This document shows positions 7,322 through 14,790 of a stretch of 20,547 nucleotides of DNA, in pieces. The notes under the pieces were generated by a model. That model was not told the origin of the DNA, did no database searches, and saw nothing but the letters and a program-made list of their open reading frames with translations. The stretch spans positions 1-20,547 of the forward strand of contig JAKLLJ010000019.1 in the NCBI GenBank assembly GCA_023150215.1. Direction: 5' to 3'. The translations under genes and the position numbers were made by a program. Position 1 is the stretch's first letter. Every line of letters begins with the position of its first letter. The DNA is from Thauera sp. Its GTDB lineage: Bacteria > Pseudomonadota > Gammaproteobacteria > Burkholderiales > Rhodocyclaceae.

Positions 7322-8158
7322 TTACTTGTCCGCGTTGGGGAAGAAGAGCTGTTCGCCTTCGATCTTGTACGAGGCGATCGCGCCTTGGCCCTGCGGCGAA
7401 ACCACCCACTCGACGAACTTCTTCGCCTCGGTCGTTTTCACGTGCGGATGGCGTTCCGGATTGACCACCATCACGCCGTACTGGTTGAACAGCCGGGTGT
7501 CGCCTTCGACCAGCACTGCAAGATCGGCACGGTTCTTGAAGCTGAGCCAGGTGCCGCGGTCGGCGAGCACATAGGCGCCGCTCGAGGCCGCCATGTTCAG
7601 CGCCGGGCCCATCCCGCAGCCGCATTCCTTGTAGCCGCCGCCCTTGTTCTCGACCCCGGCCGCCTTCCAGTAGCGCAGTTCGGCGGCGTGGGTGCCGCTC
7701 TTGTCGCCGCGCGACACGAAATTGCCGTTGCCGGCGGCGAGCTTCCGGAGCGCCTCGGTGATGTCCTTGCCGCGGGTGCCGGCCGGATCGTCCTTGGGGC
7801 CGACCAGCACGAAGTCGTTGTACATCACCTTGCGCCGGTCGACGCCGTGGCCTTCCTCGACGAACTTCTGCTCCGCCGCCTCGTCGTGCACGAACACCAC
7901 ATCGGCGTCACCGCGGCGGCCGACGTCCAGCGCCTGGCCGGTGCCGAGCGCGACCACCTTGACCTCGATGCCGGCGGCCTGACGGAACTGGGGCAGAATA
8001 TGGCCGAACAGGCCGGACTGCTCGGTGGAGGTGGTCGAGGCCACGGTGATGGATGGCGCCTGCTGGGCGTGGGCGGTACCCGTGAGCAGGCCGAGCACGA
8101 TGACGGCGACGCTCGCCATGTCATTGCGGATGCGGGCGAACGGAGTGGAACTCTTCAT
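7322..8158 (-). CDS. tupA: tungstate ABC transporter substrate-binding protein (TupA-like)
   Basis: The 278-residue protein has a Sec signal peptide (hydrophobic SVAVIVLGLLTGTA, predicted cleavage after AHA at about residue 31), so it acts in the periplasm. It binds a group-6 oxyanion. Family markers are TTSTEQSGLF (42-51), GTGQAL (72-77), HDEAAEQKFV, the NDFVLVGP block, and CGCGMGPALNMA in the C-terminal lobe. These resemble TupA (tungstate) more than ModA (molybdate), but specificity is not provable from sequence. The start at 8158 is supported by AGGAG 8 nt upstream and by the signal peptide. No permease (tupB) or ATPase (tupC) follows; the gene ends against REP repeats. It is divergent from the PaaX-family regulator. 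Confidence 0.9.
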   Translation of the reverse strand: MKSSTPFARIRNDMASVAVIVLGLLTGTAHAQQAPSITVASTTSTEQSGLFGHILPQFRQAAGIEVKVVALGTGQALDVGRRGDADVVFVHDEAAEQKFVEEGHGVDRRKVMYNDFVLVGPKDDPAGTRGKDITEALRKLAAGNGNFVSRGDKSGTHAAELRYWKAAGVENKGGGYKECGCGMGPALNMAASSGAYVLADRGTWLSFKNRADLAVLVEGDTRLFNQYGVMVVNPERHPHVKTTEAKKFVEWVVSPQGQGAIASYKIEGEQLFFPNADK

Positions 8159-8350
8159 GCGGGTGTCTCCTGAATTGTCGTGGATGTGCGCTGACTGCGG
8201 CCCGTGGGGCGGCGGGGCGGGTGCATCGAATCTAGGGGGCGGGCAGGGAGCGATCAATATGAAGGAGCATGCATAGGGTGGCGGGACACAGGACGATGTG
8301 CCCATCGGCAGTTGCGGGCAGGTGCGATGTACGGCGGGGGCGGTCCGAGT

Positions 8351-8393
8351 ACCGACGAGGCAAGCGCTGCCCTCCCCCCATTCTCTCGTCGGT
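8351..8393. promoter_or_regulatory. inverted repeat upstream of PaaX-family gene
   Basis: ACCGACGAG (8351-8359) and CTCGTCGGT (8385-8393) are perfect 9-bp inverted arms with a 25-nt loop, ending 21 nt before the regulator ATG. It may be an autoregulatory operator or an mRNA hairpin next to the ribosome-binding site. It does not resemble the E. coli PaaX site as I recall it. The remaining 8159-8350 of the divergent tupA/regulator spacer shows no promoter I can defend. Confidence 0.4.
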
Positions 8394-8414
8394 CACCACC
8401 ATGGAGCGGGCTGC

Positions 8415-9374
8415 ATGACAAGCCGTGTCATCGAGCGCTGGATCGAAGCACATCTGGCCCGCAAGCGCATCGGCGCCAACTCGCTGATCGTCTCGGTCTA
8501 TGGCGATCTGATCACGGTGCATGGCGGCGTGGTCTGGCTGGCCGACCTGATCCGCCTGATGGCGCCCTTCGGGCTCAACGAGCGCGTGATCCGTACCAGC
8601 GTATACAGGCTGGTCCAGGACGGTTGGCTGGAGTCGGGGCAGATCGGCCGCAACAGTTATTACCGCCTGAGCGCCTCCGCCGTGCGCCGCTCCGAACCCG
8701 CCTGGCAGCGCGTCTTCGAACCCGGCGGAGAGGGCTGGGACGGCACCTGGCAACTGGTGATGCTGCCGTCAGCGCTCGATGCGCGTGAGGCCGAGGGCTT
8801 GCGCAAGGAGTTGTCGTGGGCCGGCTACGGCACGCTTGCGTCCGGCATGCTGTTGCGGCCGACCGCCGATGCCGCGACCCTGCGCAACATTCTCGACGGC
8901 TGCGGGCTGCGTGATCGGGTCGTGCCGCTGACGGCGCGCGGACTGGATGGCGTGACCGCTGCAGCGACTGACGAGCTGGTGCGCGAATGCTGGGATCTGC
9001 AAGCGATCGCGGCGACCTACGACAGCTTCATCGAGCACTTCCGGTCGCTGTTGCGACCGCTGCGCGGCGCGAACATCGACCCCGGCCAGGCCTTCTTGGT
9101 CCAGACGCTGCTGATGCACGAGTTTCGCCGCGTGCTGCTGCACGACCCGCAGTTGCCCGAGCAGGTCATGCCCAGGCGCTGGAGCGGAGACGCGGCGCGC
9201 GAACTGTGCGCCAAGCTCTATCGGCTGACCTGGCCGGCAGCGCGGGCGCACCTCACCAGCACCTGCAGCGCACCCGACGGACCCTTGCCGGCGGCGGCGG
9301 CGCAGTTCTTCCGGCGCTTCGGCGGCCTCGACGCCGAAGGAAGGATGCCGGCGGATGCCGGCGACGAGGATTGA
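8415..9374 (+). CDS. PaaX family transcriptional regulator
   Basis: The 319-residue protein starts MTSRVIERW at the ATG at 8415, with GGAG 8 nt upstream. The N-terminal region (about 23-85: SLIVSVYGDLI...LNERVIRTSVYRLVQDGWL...GRNSYYRL) is the PaaX winged helix-turn-helix. The central domain (WDGTWQLVMLP onward, about 108-190) and the C-terminal helical domain (YDSFIEHF...AFLVQTLLMHEFRRVLLHDPQLPEQVMP) match the family from end to end, and the length is typical. Known PaaX proteins repress phenylacetate genes and respond to phenylacetyl-CoA. It is convergent with padD (21 nt between stop codons) and divergent from tupA. An effector related to phenylacetyl-CoA fits the proposed function of the adjacent pad operon; this is inference. 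Confidence 0.92.
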   Translation: MTSRVIERWIEAHLARKRIGANSLIVSVYGDLITVHGGVVWLADLIRLMAPFGLNERVIRTSVYRLVQDGWLESGQIGRNSYYRLSASAVRRSEPAWQRVFEPGGEGWDGTWQLVMLPSALDAREAEGLRKELSWAGYGTLASGMLLRPTADAATLRNILDGCGLRDRVVPLTARGLDGVTAAATDELVRECWDLQAIAATYDSFIEHFRSLLRPLRGANIDPGQAFLVQTLLMHEFRRVLLHDPQLPEQVMPRRWSGDAARELCAKLYRLTWPAARAHLTSTCSAPDGPLPAAAAQFFRRFGGLDAEGRMPADAGDED

Positions 9375-9395
9375 TCCCGTCGCCCGTGCCGCTGT

Positions 9396-10301
9396 TCAGG
9401 CTTTACTCAGGCCCGGGGCCGCAGGCGGTGCGGGGCGCCTGCCGCCGCGCACCGGGTGGTGTGCGAGGGCGATGCCCTGGGTGAAGGCGGCGCGCCGGAT
9501 CAGCGTGTATTTGCATAACCCGCCCGCGGCGGTGGCGAGCACGCCCGCCACCGCGAGCACGATCGCCGTGCCGGCGATCCCGACGAGCGCGCCAGCCGTG
9601 GCAAGCAGTGCGAGGCTGGCCGGGACGATGCTGCCGAACACAGCGAAGCGGCGCTCGATCGCTGCCAGCGCGCGCAGGCTGGCCACCGGGGCGGCGGATT
9701 CGCGCAGGCCGTCGAGGTAGCGTCGCCACAGCAGCAGGCGGGCGAGCACGGCCAGTGCGATCACCATCCCGGCCACCGCATGCAACTCGCCAGGCAGGGT
9801 CGCGGCGATCAGGCCGGCGCCTTCGGCCACGCCGGTGAGCAGCATCAGCGGTGCGCAGCGCGCATGGCGCCATGCCGGGATGCCCTTGTCGGCGGTCAGG
9901 ATGCGCGCCTGGCTGTAGACGAAGGCGAGCCCGCACAGCCCGGCGAGCGCCTGCGCTGCGGGGTGGCTGCTGGCGACCGCGAGCGTGCCGCTGCCGAACA
10001 GCAGCAAGGCGACCGCGGCCTCGCGCGTCATCCACGAGGTGCGCAGGTGGCGGAACACGTTGAGCGCGCGCCAGGGGCGGCCGATCTCGAGCCACACGCA
10101 CAGCAGGCCCGCGGCCGCCAGGGCGAGGCCGGCGGCCATCTGCGCGCGTACGTCCACGCCGGCAAGGCCGGCGAGTGCGGCGAAGAAGACCAGCCCGCCG
10201 CCGCTGCCGCCGCAGATGAAGTTGGCCGCGGCGCGCCAGTCCCAGTGTTGCTGCAGGCGCGGGCCAGGCTGGCCGGGCAGGACGTTGCGGTTCGGTTTCA
10301 T
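9396..10301 (-). CDS. padD: membrane anchor subunit of molybdopterin oxidoreductase (PadD-like, DmsC/NrfD type)
   Basis: The 301-residue integral membrane protein has about eight hydrophobic segments (roughly 29-49, 53-73, 94-111, 114-133, 149-169, 173-191, 219-241, 244-263) and a short N-terminal motif, WDWRAAANFICGGSGGG, found in DmsC-like anchors. It would hold the PadBC pair to the inner membrane and pass electrons to or from the quinone pool. Its ATG overlaps the padC stop (ATGA), indicating translational coupling. As I recall, phenylacetyl-CoA:acceptor oxidoreductase of Thauera aromatica is a three-subunit membrane-bound Mo/Fe-S enzyme, matching this gene set. Other DMSO-reductase-family enzymes use the same anchor type, so the specific name rests on context. 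Confidence 0.78.
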   Translation of the reverse strand: MKPNRNVLPGQPGPRLQQHWDWRAAANFICGGSGGGLVFFAALAGLAGVDVRAQMAAGLALAAAGLLCVWLEIGRPWRALNVFRHLRTSWMTREAAVALLLFGSGTLAVASSHPAAQALAGLCGLAFVYSQARILTADKGIPAWRHARCAPLMLLTGVAEGAGLIAATLPGELHAVAGMVIALAVLARLLLWRRYLDGLRESAAPVASLRALAAIERRFAVFGSIVPASLALLATAGALVGIAGTAIVLAVAGVLATAAGGLCKYTLIRRAAFTQGIALAHHPVRGGRRPAPPAAPGLSKA

Positions 10302-10945
10302 GCGTGATCCCAGATGTAATGGACGCTCGGCCCGGTGCCGAGGTCCTCGTGCATGCGGAAATGCTGGGTGGTGGCGAGTAGCCGACTCACCGTGCTGTCG
10401 GGATCATCGATGTCGCCGAAGGCCATCGCGCCCGAGATGCAGGAATTGACGCAGGCCGGGGTGACCTCCGGGTCGCGCCCGGGCACCAGGCCCTTGCCTG
10501 CGGCGGCATCGATGCGCTCCTTGCAGAAGCTGCACTTGGTCGCCACCGACAGACGTGCGGGGTCGAAGCGGATCGCCTCGGAAGCGATCGGCGTATCGCC
10601 GTAGGCGAAGTGCGCCTCGTGCACGATCGAGCGCGCCTCGTAGGGGCAGGCCATCACGCAGTTGGCGCAGCCGATGCAGACGTCGTAGTCGATGCTCACC
10701 AGACCGTCGCCGCGCTTCTGCGTCGCCTGCGTGGGGCAGACGTCCGCGCACGGCGGCTCGGCGCAGTGCATGCACGCCATCGGCAGGAAACTGCGGCGCA
10801 CGTCGGGGAATTCACCGGTCTCGAGGTCGAGCACGCGCCGCCACTGCACGCCGGGCGGGGTGGCGTTGGCGTTCTTGCATGCCGCGGTGCAGGTTTGGCA
10901 GCCAACGCAGCGGCGCAGGTCGATGGTCATCACGTAGCGGGTCAT
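10298..10945 (-). CDS. padC: four-cluster ferredoxin subunit (PadC-like, DmsB/NrfC type)
   Basis: The 215-residue electron-transfer subunit holds sixteen cysteines in four [4Fe-4S] sites: C13/16/19/23, C58/61/66/70, C90/93/96/100, and C138/141 with C165/169. This is the classic wire between a molybdopterin subunit and a membrane anchor. The start at 10945 gives MTRYVMTIDLRRCVGC, and its ATG overlaps the padB stop codon (ATGA). The open frame extends far upstream, but that part is out-of-frame shadow of padB. No signal peptide is present, so the subunit faces the cytoplasm. It sits between padB and padD in a fully overlapping operon. Confidence 0.88.
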   Translation of the reverse strand: MTRYVMTIDLRRCVGCQTCTAACKNANATPPGVQWRRVLDLETGEFPDVRRSFLPMACMHCAEPPCADVCPTQATQKRGDGLVSIDYDVCIGCANCVMACPYEARSIVHEAHFAYGDTPIASEAIRFDPARLSVATKCSFCKERIDAAAGKGLVPGRDPEVTPACVNSCISGAMAFGDIDDPDSTVSRLLATTQHFRMHEDLGTGPSVHYIWDHA

Positions 10946-13695
10946 TGCACGATGCTCCCTTCGAGACGGCGGATCGCCACGCGCACGATGTCGGCGCCCG
11001 AGCCGGTGGCGTCGGTGAGCTCGAGCGACATCGGCGCCACGGTGTTGAGGCTGGGCATGCCGAAGTCCTTGGCGACCGGCGTGGCCCAGTGATCGAACTG
11101 GCCGGGGATCACCAGGGTGTCGGGGCGGATGCCGTGGGCGAGCACCGCCTTGCCGTAGGTGGCGCCGATGTGCGAGCGGATCTCGACGCGGTCGCCGTCG
11201 GCGATGCCGAGGCCCTTGGCGGTGTTGGCGTTCATGATCACCCCGGCATGGCCGCGCACGTTCTGCGCCACCTCGCGCATCAGCGCGATGCTGACGTTGC
11301 CGCCGGTGTGGTACTGCATGCTCTTGGTGGCGAGCAGCCAGAACGGAAAGTCTTCCGCTCTGGCGCCGCTGCGCACCAGCGCCTGCTCCCAGCGCCCGGG
11401 AACGTCGTGCCATTCGGGCAGGGCGGTGTATTCGGAGAGCTGGGTGTCCCACCAGTGCATGTCGTGCTCGTGCAGGCGGTTGCCGAGCTCGCGGCCGATG
11501 CGCAGCAGGCGCTCCTGGTAGGGCAGCTCGTAGCGCAGGCCCTTCTCGGCCAGGGTGGGGGTGAGGTACCACGAGCGCTGCGGCATCGGCACGGTGTAGA
11601 AGCCGTGCTCCTTGAACCAGGCGAGGTCGTGGGTCTCCTGCCCCTGCGAGAGATCGGTGCTCGCCGCGCGGCAGATGGCGTCCCAGATCGTGTCCACGTC
11701 GTGCGTGCGCGTGGGGTCGAGGCTGAAGTCGTAGCCCTCGCCGGCGCGCGGCGAGACGCCGCCGGCGCCGCGGTTGATCGCCTTGTTGTAGGGCTCGAGC
11801 AGGCCGGTGCGGCGCGCCAGCTCGGTGCTGATCCAGGTGAAGTCGCGTGCCTCGCCCTGCGGCTCGACCGCCGGCTGGCGCAGCACCACGCCGCGCGCGG
11901 TCCAGAACTGCTCGACGAACTTGGTGCCGCCGACCTTGATCATCTGCAGGGATTCGAGGTCGGTGGCCTCGGGCAGCAGCAGGTCGGCGAAGAAGTTGGT
12001 CTCGTCCACCGTGTAGGCGAAGGACACGGTGAAGGGGAAGGTGGCGATCGTCTCCACCAGCGTGGGGGTGTCCCAGAACGAGATCGCCGGGTTGGAGCGG
12101 TAGATGAACCAGATGTCGGGCAGGGTCGGCTTGGGCATGTTGAAGTCGCGCGGCACCTCGCGCTGGAACATCCACGCCAGCTGGGTGGGACCGAGCGCCT
12201 GGCTCCATGCCGAGTTGCCCACGATCGGCACCAGGGTGCGGTGGGCGTTGCGCCCGGTGGGTTGGGCGACCCAGTTTTCCTTGTCGGTGGGGTTGAACTT
12301 CTGTGCCATGAAGCCGTCCTCGCCGGCGGTGACGCTGAGGTGGCGGTCGTCGTGCGGGCGGTTCAGCCGCACCGTGGTGCCAAGCGTGCCGCCAGGCACT
12401 TCGAGCGCGCCGACCAGGGTCGCCAGCACGGTGCGCGCCCAGCAGCACTCGAACGCGCCCCAGCCGTTGTTGACTGACTTGCCGAGCGTCACCGCCACCG
12501 GGCGCAGCGGCATTGCCGCGCCGTCGATCTCGATCGCTTCGCCGATGCAGGCGTTCGCGAGGTACTCGCCGGCGATGCGGCGGATGGTGGCCGCGGGCAC
12601 GTCGCAGATGCCCTCCGCCCACTCCGGCGTGTACTTGTGCATGTGCTCGACCAGCATCGTGTAGGCGGGCACGCCTTCGACGTCGGCGAGCGGGTGGCGG
12701 GCGTCGTCGGCATCCACGGTGACGGCCGCGGTGACGCGGAAGCGGCCCTCGAGCGCGGGTTCGACGCCCGGGGTGTCGAAGGGCAGCGCGCGGCCGGTGG
12801 CGGCATCCCACACCAGCGGCCGCGCGCTGTCGGGATCGCGCAGGTAGAGGCCGTCGGGGCCGACCAGATAGGGCGAGGACGTGCGATCGCGCAGGAAGGG
12901 CAGGTCGAGCTGGCCGATGCCGTGCTCGCACACCAGCACGTGGATGAGCGCGAACATGAAGGCGGGGTCGGTCTTCGGGCGGATCGGCACCCATTCGGAT
13001 GCACAGGCGCCGGTGATCGACAGGTGGGGCTCGACCTGTACGCGCTTGTAGCCGCGCACGCGGGCATCGGCGTGGCGGCTCACTGCGCACGGGCCGCCGG
13101 AGGCGTCGACGTTGCTACCGATCGAGATCACGTAGCGGCAATGTGGCGTGTCGGCCGCGACGGTGAAGGCGCGGTGCCAGAACTCGCCGTAGAGGTGCTC
13201 GGAGTGCACGCACTTGACGCCCTGGCCGGAGCCGAAGCTGAAGTCGATCGGCCCCCACGCGGCGAGGAAAGCGGGAAAGGTGCCCATGTACATCGCCGGC
13301 GTGCCGCCATGGCCGAAGCTCGCCGCCACCCGTGGCAGGCCGGACTCGTCGATGAGGCCCTTCTCGCGCACCGCGGCGAGGCGAGTTGCGATGGTGTCGA
13401 GCGCCTCGTCCCAGGAGATCGGCACGAAGCCGGGATCCTCGTTGCGCCCCTTCTTGGGGTTGGTGCGCTTCATCGGCTGCAGGATGCGGTGCGGGTTGTA
13501 AGTCTTCTGCACCAGGCCGTGGGCCTTGACGCAAACCCGGCCGCGTGCGGGATGGATATCGGCGGCGGCGAAGTTGGGCTCGATCTCGGTGGCGACGTCA
13601 TCGACCACCTTGACGGTCATGAAGTCGGGACCGGCGACGCAGTTGTAGCAGTAGCTCGGGACCTTGCGTTCGGTACGGGAAGTGTCGGCGCTCAT
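10942..13695 (-). CDS. padB: molybdopterin oxidoreductase large subunit, probable phenylacetyl-CoA:acceptor oxidoreductase PadB
   Basis: The 917-residue DMSO-reductase-family catalytic subunit binds Mo-bis-PGD. It has an N-terminal Fe-S region (C16, C19, C55), the conserved YNPHRILQPMKRTNPKKGR...FVPISWDEALDTIA block (about 66-103), a candidate Mo-ligand region around C162 (VKCVHSEHLYGEFWHRAF), SIGSN (191-195), and a C-terminal molydopterin-dinucleotide-binding domain (HTGGNVS...MNANTAKGLGIADGD). The usual third cysteine of the N-terminal cluster (near residue 23) is absent. No twin-arginine signal is present, so it should act in the cytoplasm, as a CoA-thioester substrate requires. It follows fdhD by 12 nt and overlaps padC. 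The proposed reaction is oxidation of phenylacetyl-CoA to phenylglyoxylate. Support is the family resemblance, the PaaX-type neighbour and the aromatic-pathway setting; another cytoplasmic substrate remains possible. Confidence 0.75.
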   Translation of the reverse strand: MSADTSRTERKVPSYCYNCVAGPDFMTVKVVDDVATEIEPNFAAADIHPARGRVCVKAHGLVQKTYNPHRILQPMKRTNPKKGRNEDPGFVPISWDEALDTIATRLAAVREKGLIDESGLPRVAASFGHGGTPAMYMGTFPAFLAAWGPIDFSFGSGQGVKCVHSEHLYGEFWHRAFTVAADTPHCRYVISIGSNVDASGGPCAVSRHADARVRGYKRVQVEPHLSITGACASEWVPIRPKTDPAFMFALIHVLVCEHGIGQLDLPFLRDRTSSPYLVGPDGLYLRDPDSARPLVWDAATGRALPFDTPGVEPALEGRFRVTAAVTVDADDARHPLADVEGVPAYTMLVEHMHKYTPEWAEGICDVPAATIRRIAGEYLANACIGEAIEIDGAAMPLRPVAVTLGKSVNNGWGAFECCWARTVLATLVGALEVPGGTLGTTVRLNRPHDDRHLSVTAGEDGFMAQKFNPTDKENWVAQPTGRNAHRTLVPIVGNSAWSQALGPTQLAWMFQREVPRDFNMPKPTLPDIWFIYRSNPAISFWDTPTLVETIATFPFTVSFAYTVDETNFFADLLLPEATDLESLQMIKVGGTKFVEQFWTARGVVLRQPAVEPQGEARDFTWISTELARRTGLLEPYNKAINRGAGGVSPRAGEGYDFSLDPTRTHDVDTIWDAICRAASTDLSQGQETHDLAWFKEHGFYTVPMPQRSWYLTPTLAEKGLRYELPYQERLLRIGRELGNRLHEHDMHWWDTQLSEYTALPEWHDVPGRWEQALVRSGARAEDFPFWLLATKSMQYHTGGNVSIALMREVAQNVRGHAGVIMNANTAKGLGIADGDRVEIRSHIGATYGKAVLAHGIRPDTLVIPGQFDHWATPVAKDFGMPSLNTVAPMSLELTDATGSGADIVRVAIRRLEGSIVQ

Positions 13696-13707
13696 CGCGG
13701 TCCTCGC

Positions 13708-14529
13708 TCAGTGGATGCGTTGCGGGTGGGTGTAGACGCTGTGGCAGTCGCCGCGGGCGAAGCCGATCAGGGTGACGCCGGCGGCCTCGGCCAGGCGCAC
13801 CGCCATGCCGGTGGGAGCCGATAGCGCGGCGATCGCGGCGATGCCGACGGTGGAAGCCTTTTGCACGATCTCGTAGCTGGCGCGGCTGGTCATCAACACG
13901 AATCCGTCGTCGTAACCGGTCCCGCACGCGGCGATTGCCCCGATCAGCTTGTCGAGCGCGTTGTGGCGGCCGACGTCCTCGCGCACCAGCACGACGCTGC
14001 CGTCATTCCGGCACCAGGCCGCGGCATGGACCGCACCCGTGAGCTGGAAGAGCGGCTGCAGCGACTGCAGTTCGGTCTGCGCGCGGCGCAGAGCGCCCGC
14101 CGCGATCGCGCTGTCGGCGAGGCGTGCGGGCGGCAGCGGGCGCTCGACGAGCTGGCTCAGGCTCTCGATGCCGCACAGGCCGCAGCCGGTGCGCCCGGCA
14201 AGCGCGCGCCGGCGTGCCCGCATGTGGGCGAAACGCTCACCGGCGAGCTGCATGCGCACCTCATGGCCGGTGGCGTGCTCGATGACCTCGATGTCGTGGA
14301 CTTCGCGCGCGCTGGCGGCGATGCCTTCGCTGAGGCTGAAGCCGAGGGCGAACTCGTCGAGATCCTGCGGGGTGGCGAGCATCACCGCGTGCGAGAAGCC
14401 GTTGTACACGAGGGCGACCGGTGCCTCTTCGGCGATCGTGTCCTGGATCCGCAGGGCGGGGCCGCTGCTGCGGCGTTCCACGCCATAGCAGCGGTGTGCG
14501 CCGAGTGCGGGATGGATGTCGTCATGCAT
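13708..14529 (-). CDS. fdhD: FdhD sulfurtransferase for molybdenum cofactor
   Basis: The 273-residue protein passes sulfur from a cysteine desulfurase to Mo-bis-PGD before the cofactor is inserted. The sulfur-carrying motif CGLCG (C116, C119) is intact, and the FdhD blocks TGAVHAAA, REDVGRHNALDKLIG and SRASYEIVQKA are present. The start at 14529 has AGGAG 6 nt upstream. It is the first gene of fdhD-padB-padC-padD, 12 nt ahead of padB. FdhD is classically needed by formate dehydrogenases, whose Mo carries a sulfido ligand. Its position here suggests that the PadB-like enzyme also needs a sulfurated cofactor, although the gene could serve an unlinked formate dehydrogenase. Confidence 0.96.
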   Translation of the reverse strand: MHDDIHPALGAHRCYGVERRSSGPALRIQDTIAEEAPVALVYNGFSHAVMLATPQDLDEFALGFSLSEGIAASAREVHDIEVIEHATGHEVRMQLAGERFAHMRARRRALAGRTGCGLCGIESLSQLVERPLPPARLADSAIAAGALRRAQTELQSLQPLFQLTGAVHAAAWCRNDGSVVLVREDVGRHNALDKLIGAIAACGTGYDDGFVLMTSRASYEIVQKASTVGIAAIAALSAPTGMAVRLAEAAGVTLIGFARGDCHSVYTHPQRIH

Positions 14530-14584
14530 CGCTGGCTCCTGTCGAGAAGTGTCCGTGCCGGGGATCGGCGGGCAGGTTCTTCGA

Positions 14585-14740
14585 GTTCTTTTTAATGATA
14601 CAAAAGCAATTTAAAAAATCAATTAAAAAGTATCAAAAATTGAAAATACAAATAAAAATCAAGTAGATAGATTTTGTTTGAAATCAACTATCTTTCTAGG
14701 TAAGGAAATTTTGATATGAACATCAGTGCATAGGAGGGCG
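14585..14740. promoter_or_regulatory. AT-rich promoter/operator region upstream of fdhD-padBCD
   Basis: This ~155-nt stretch is strikingly AT-rich in GC-rich surroundings and lies directly upstream of fdhD. TTGTTTGAAATCAA (14674-14687) matches the core of the hcrC palindrome at 13 of 14 positions and is flanked by AGATAG and CTATCT, which form inverted arms around it. A second, weaker look-alike, TTTGATATGAA (14710-14720), matches the hcr core at 10 of 11. TCAATT...AATTGA and GATAC...GTATC are further dyads. Together they suggest a bendable, protein-bound promoter. I cannot place -35/-10 boxes with confidence. Confidence 0.6.
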
Positions 14741-14750
14741 ATGCCGAAAT

Positions 14751-14774
14751 GACTCCTCGCGGTGTGCGGGAGTC
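14751..14774 (-). terminator. hairpin after the hcr operon
   Basis: GACTCC (14751-14756) and GGAGTC (14769-14774), extended by CGC/GCG across a one-base bulge, make a stable stem 16 nt past the mobA-like stop codon. Only ATTTC follows on the transcribed strand, so the U-tract is weak and readthrough toward fdhD is possible. Confidence 0.4.
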
Positions 14775-14790
14775 GAAGAGGTGGCGCCCC

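Noticed and set aside
7031..8173. 380-codon + strand frame
   Set aside because: It crosses REP repeats and then runs antisense through tupA, whose motifs and signal peptide are clear on the other strand.
10298..13090. A single 930-residue protein on the - strand
   Set aside because: Only the last 215 residues are a real protein (padC). The upstream part is an out-of-frame Arg/Pro-rich shadow of padB, and padC has its own ATG coupled to the padB stop.
10555..13824. Two long + strand frames (640 and 395 codons)
   Set aside because: Both are antisense to padB/padC and fdhD, low complexity, and without recognisable domains.
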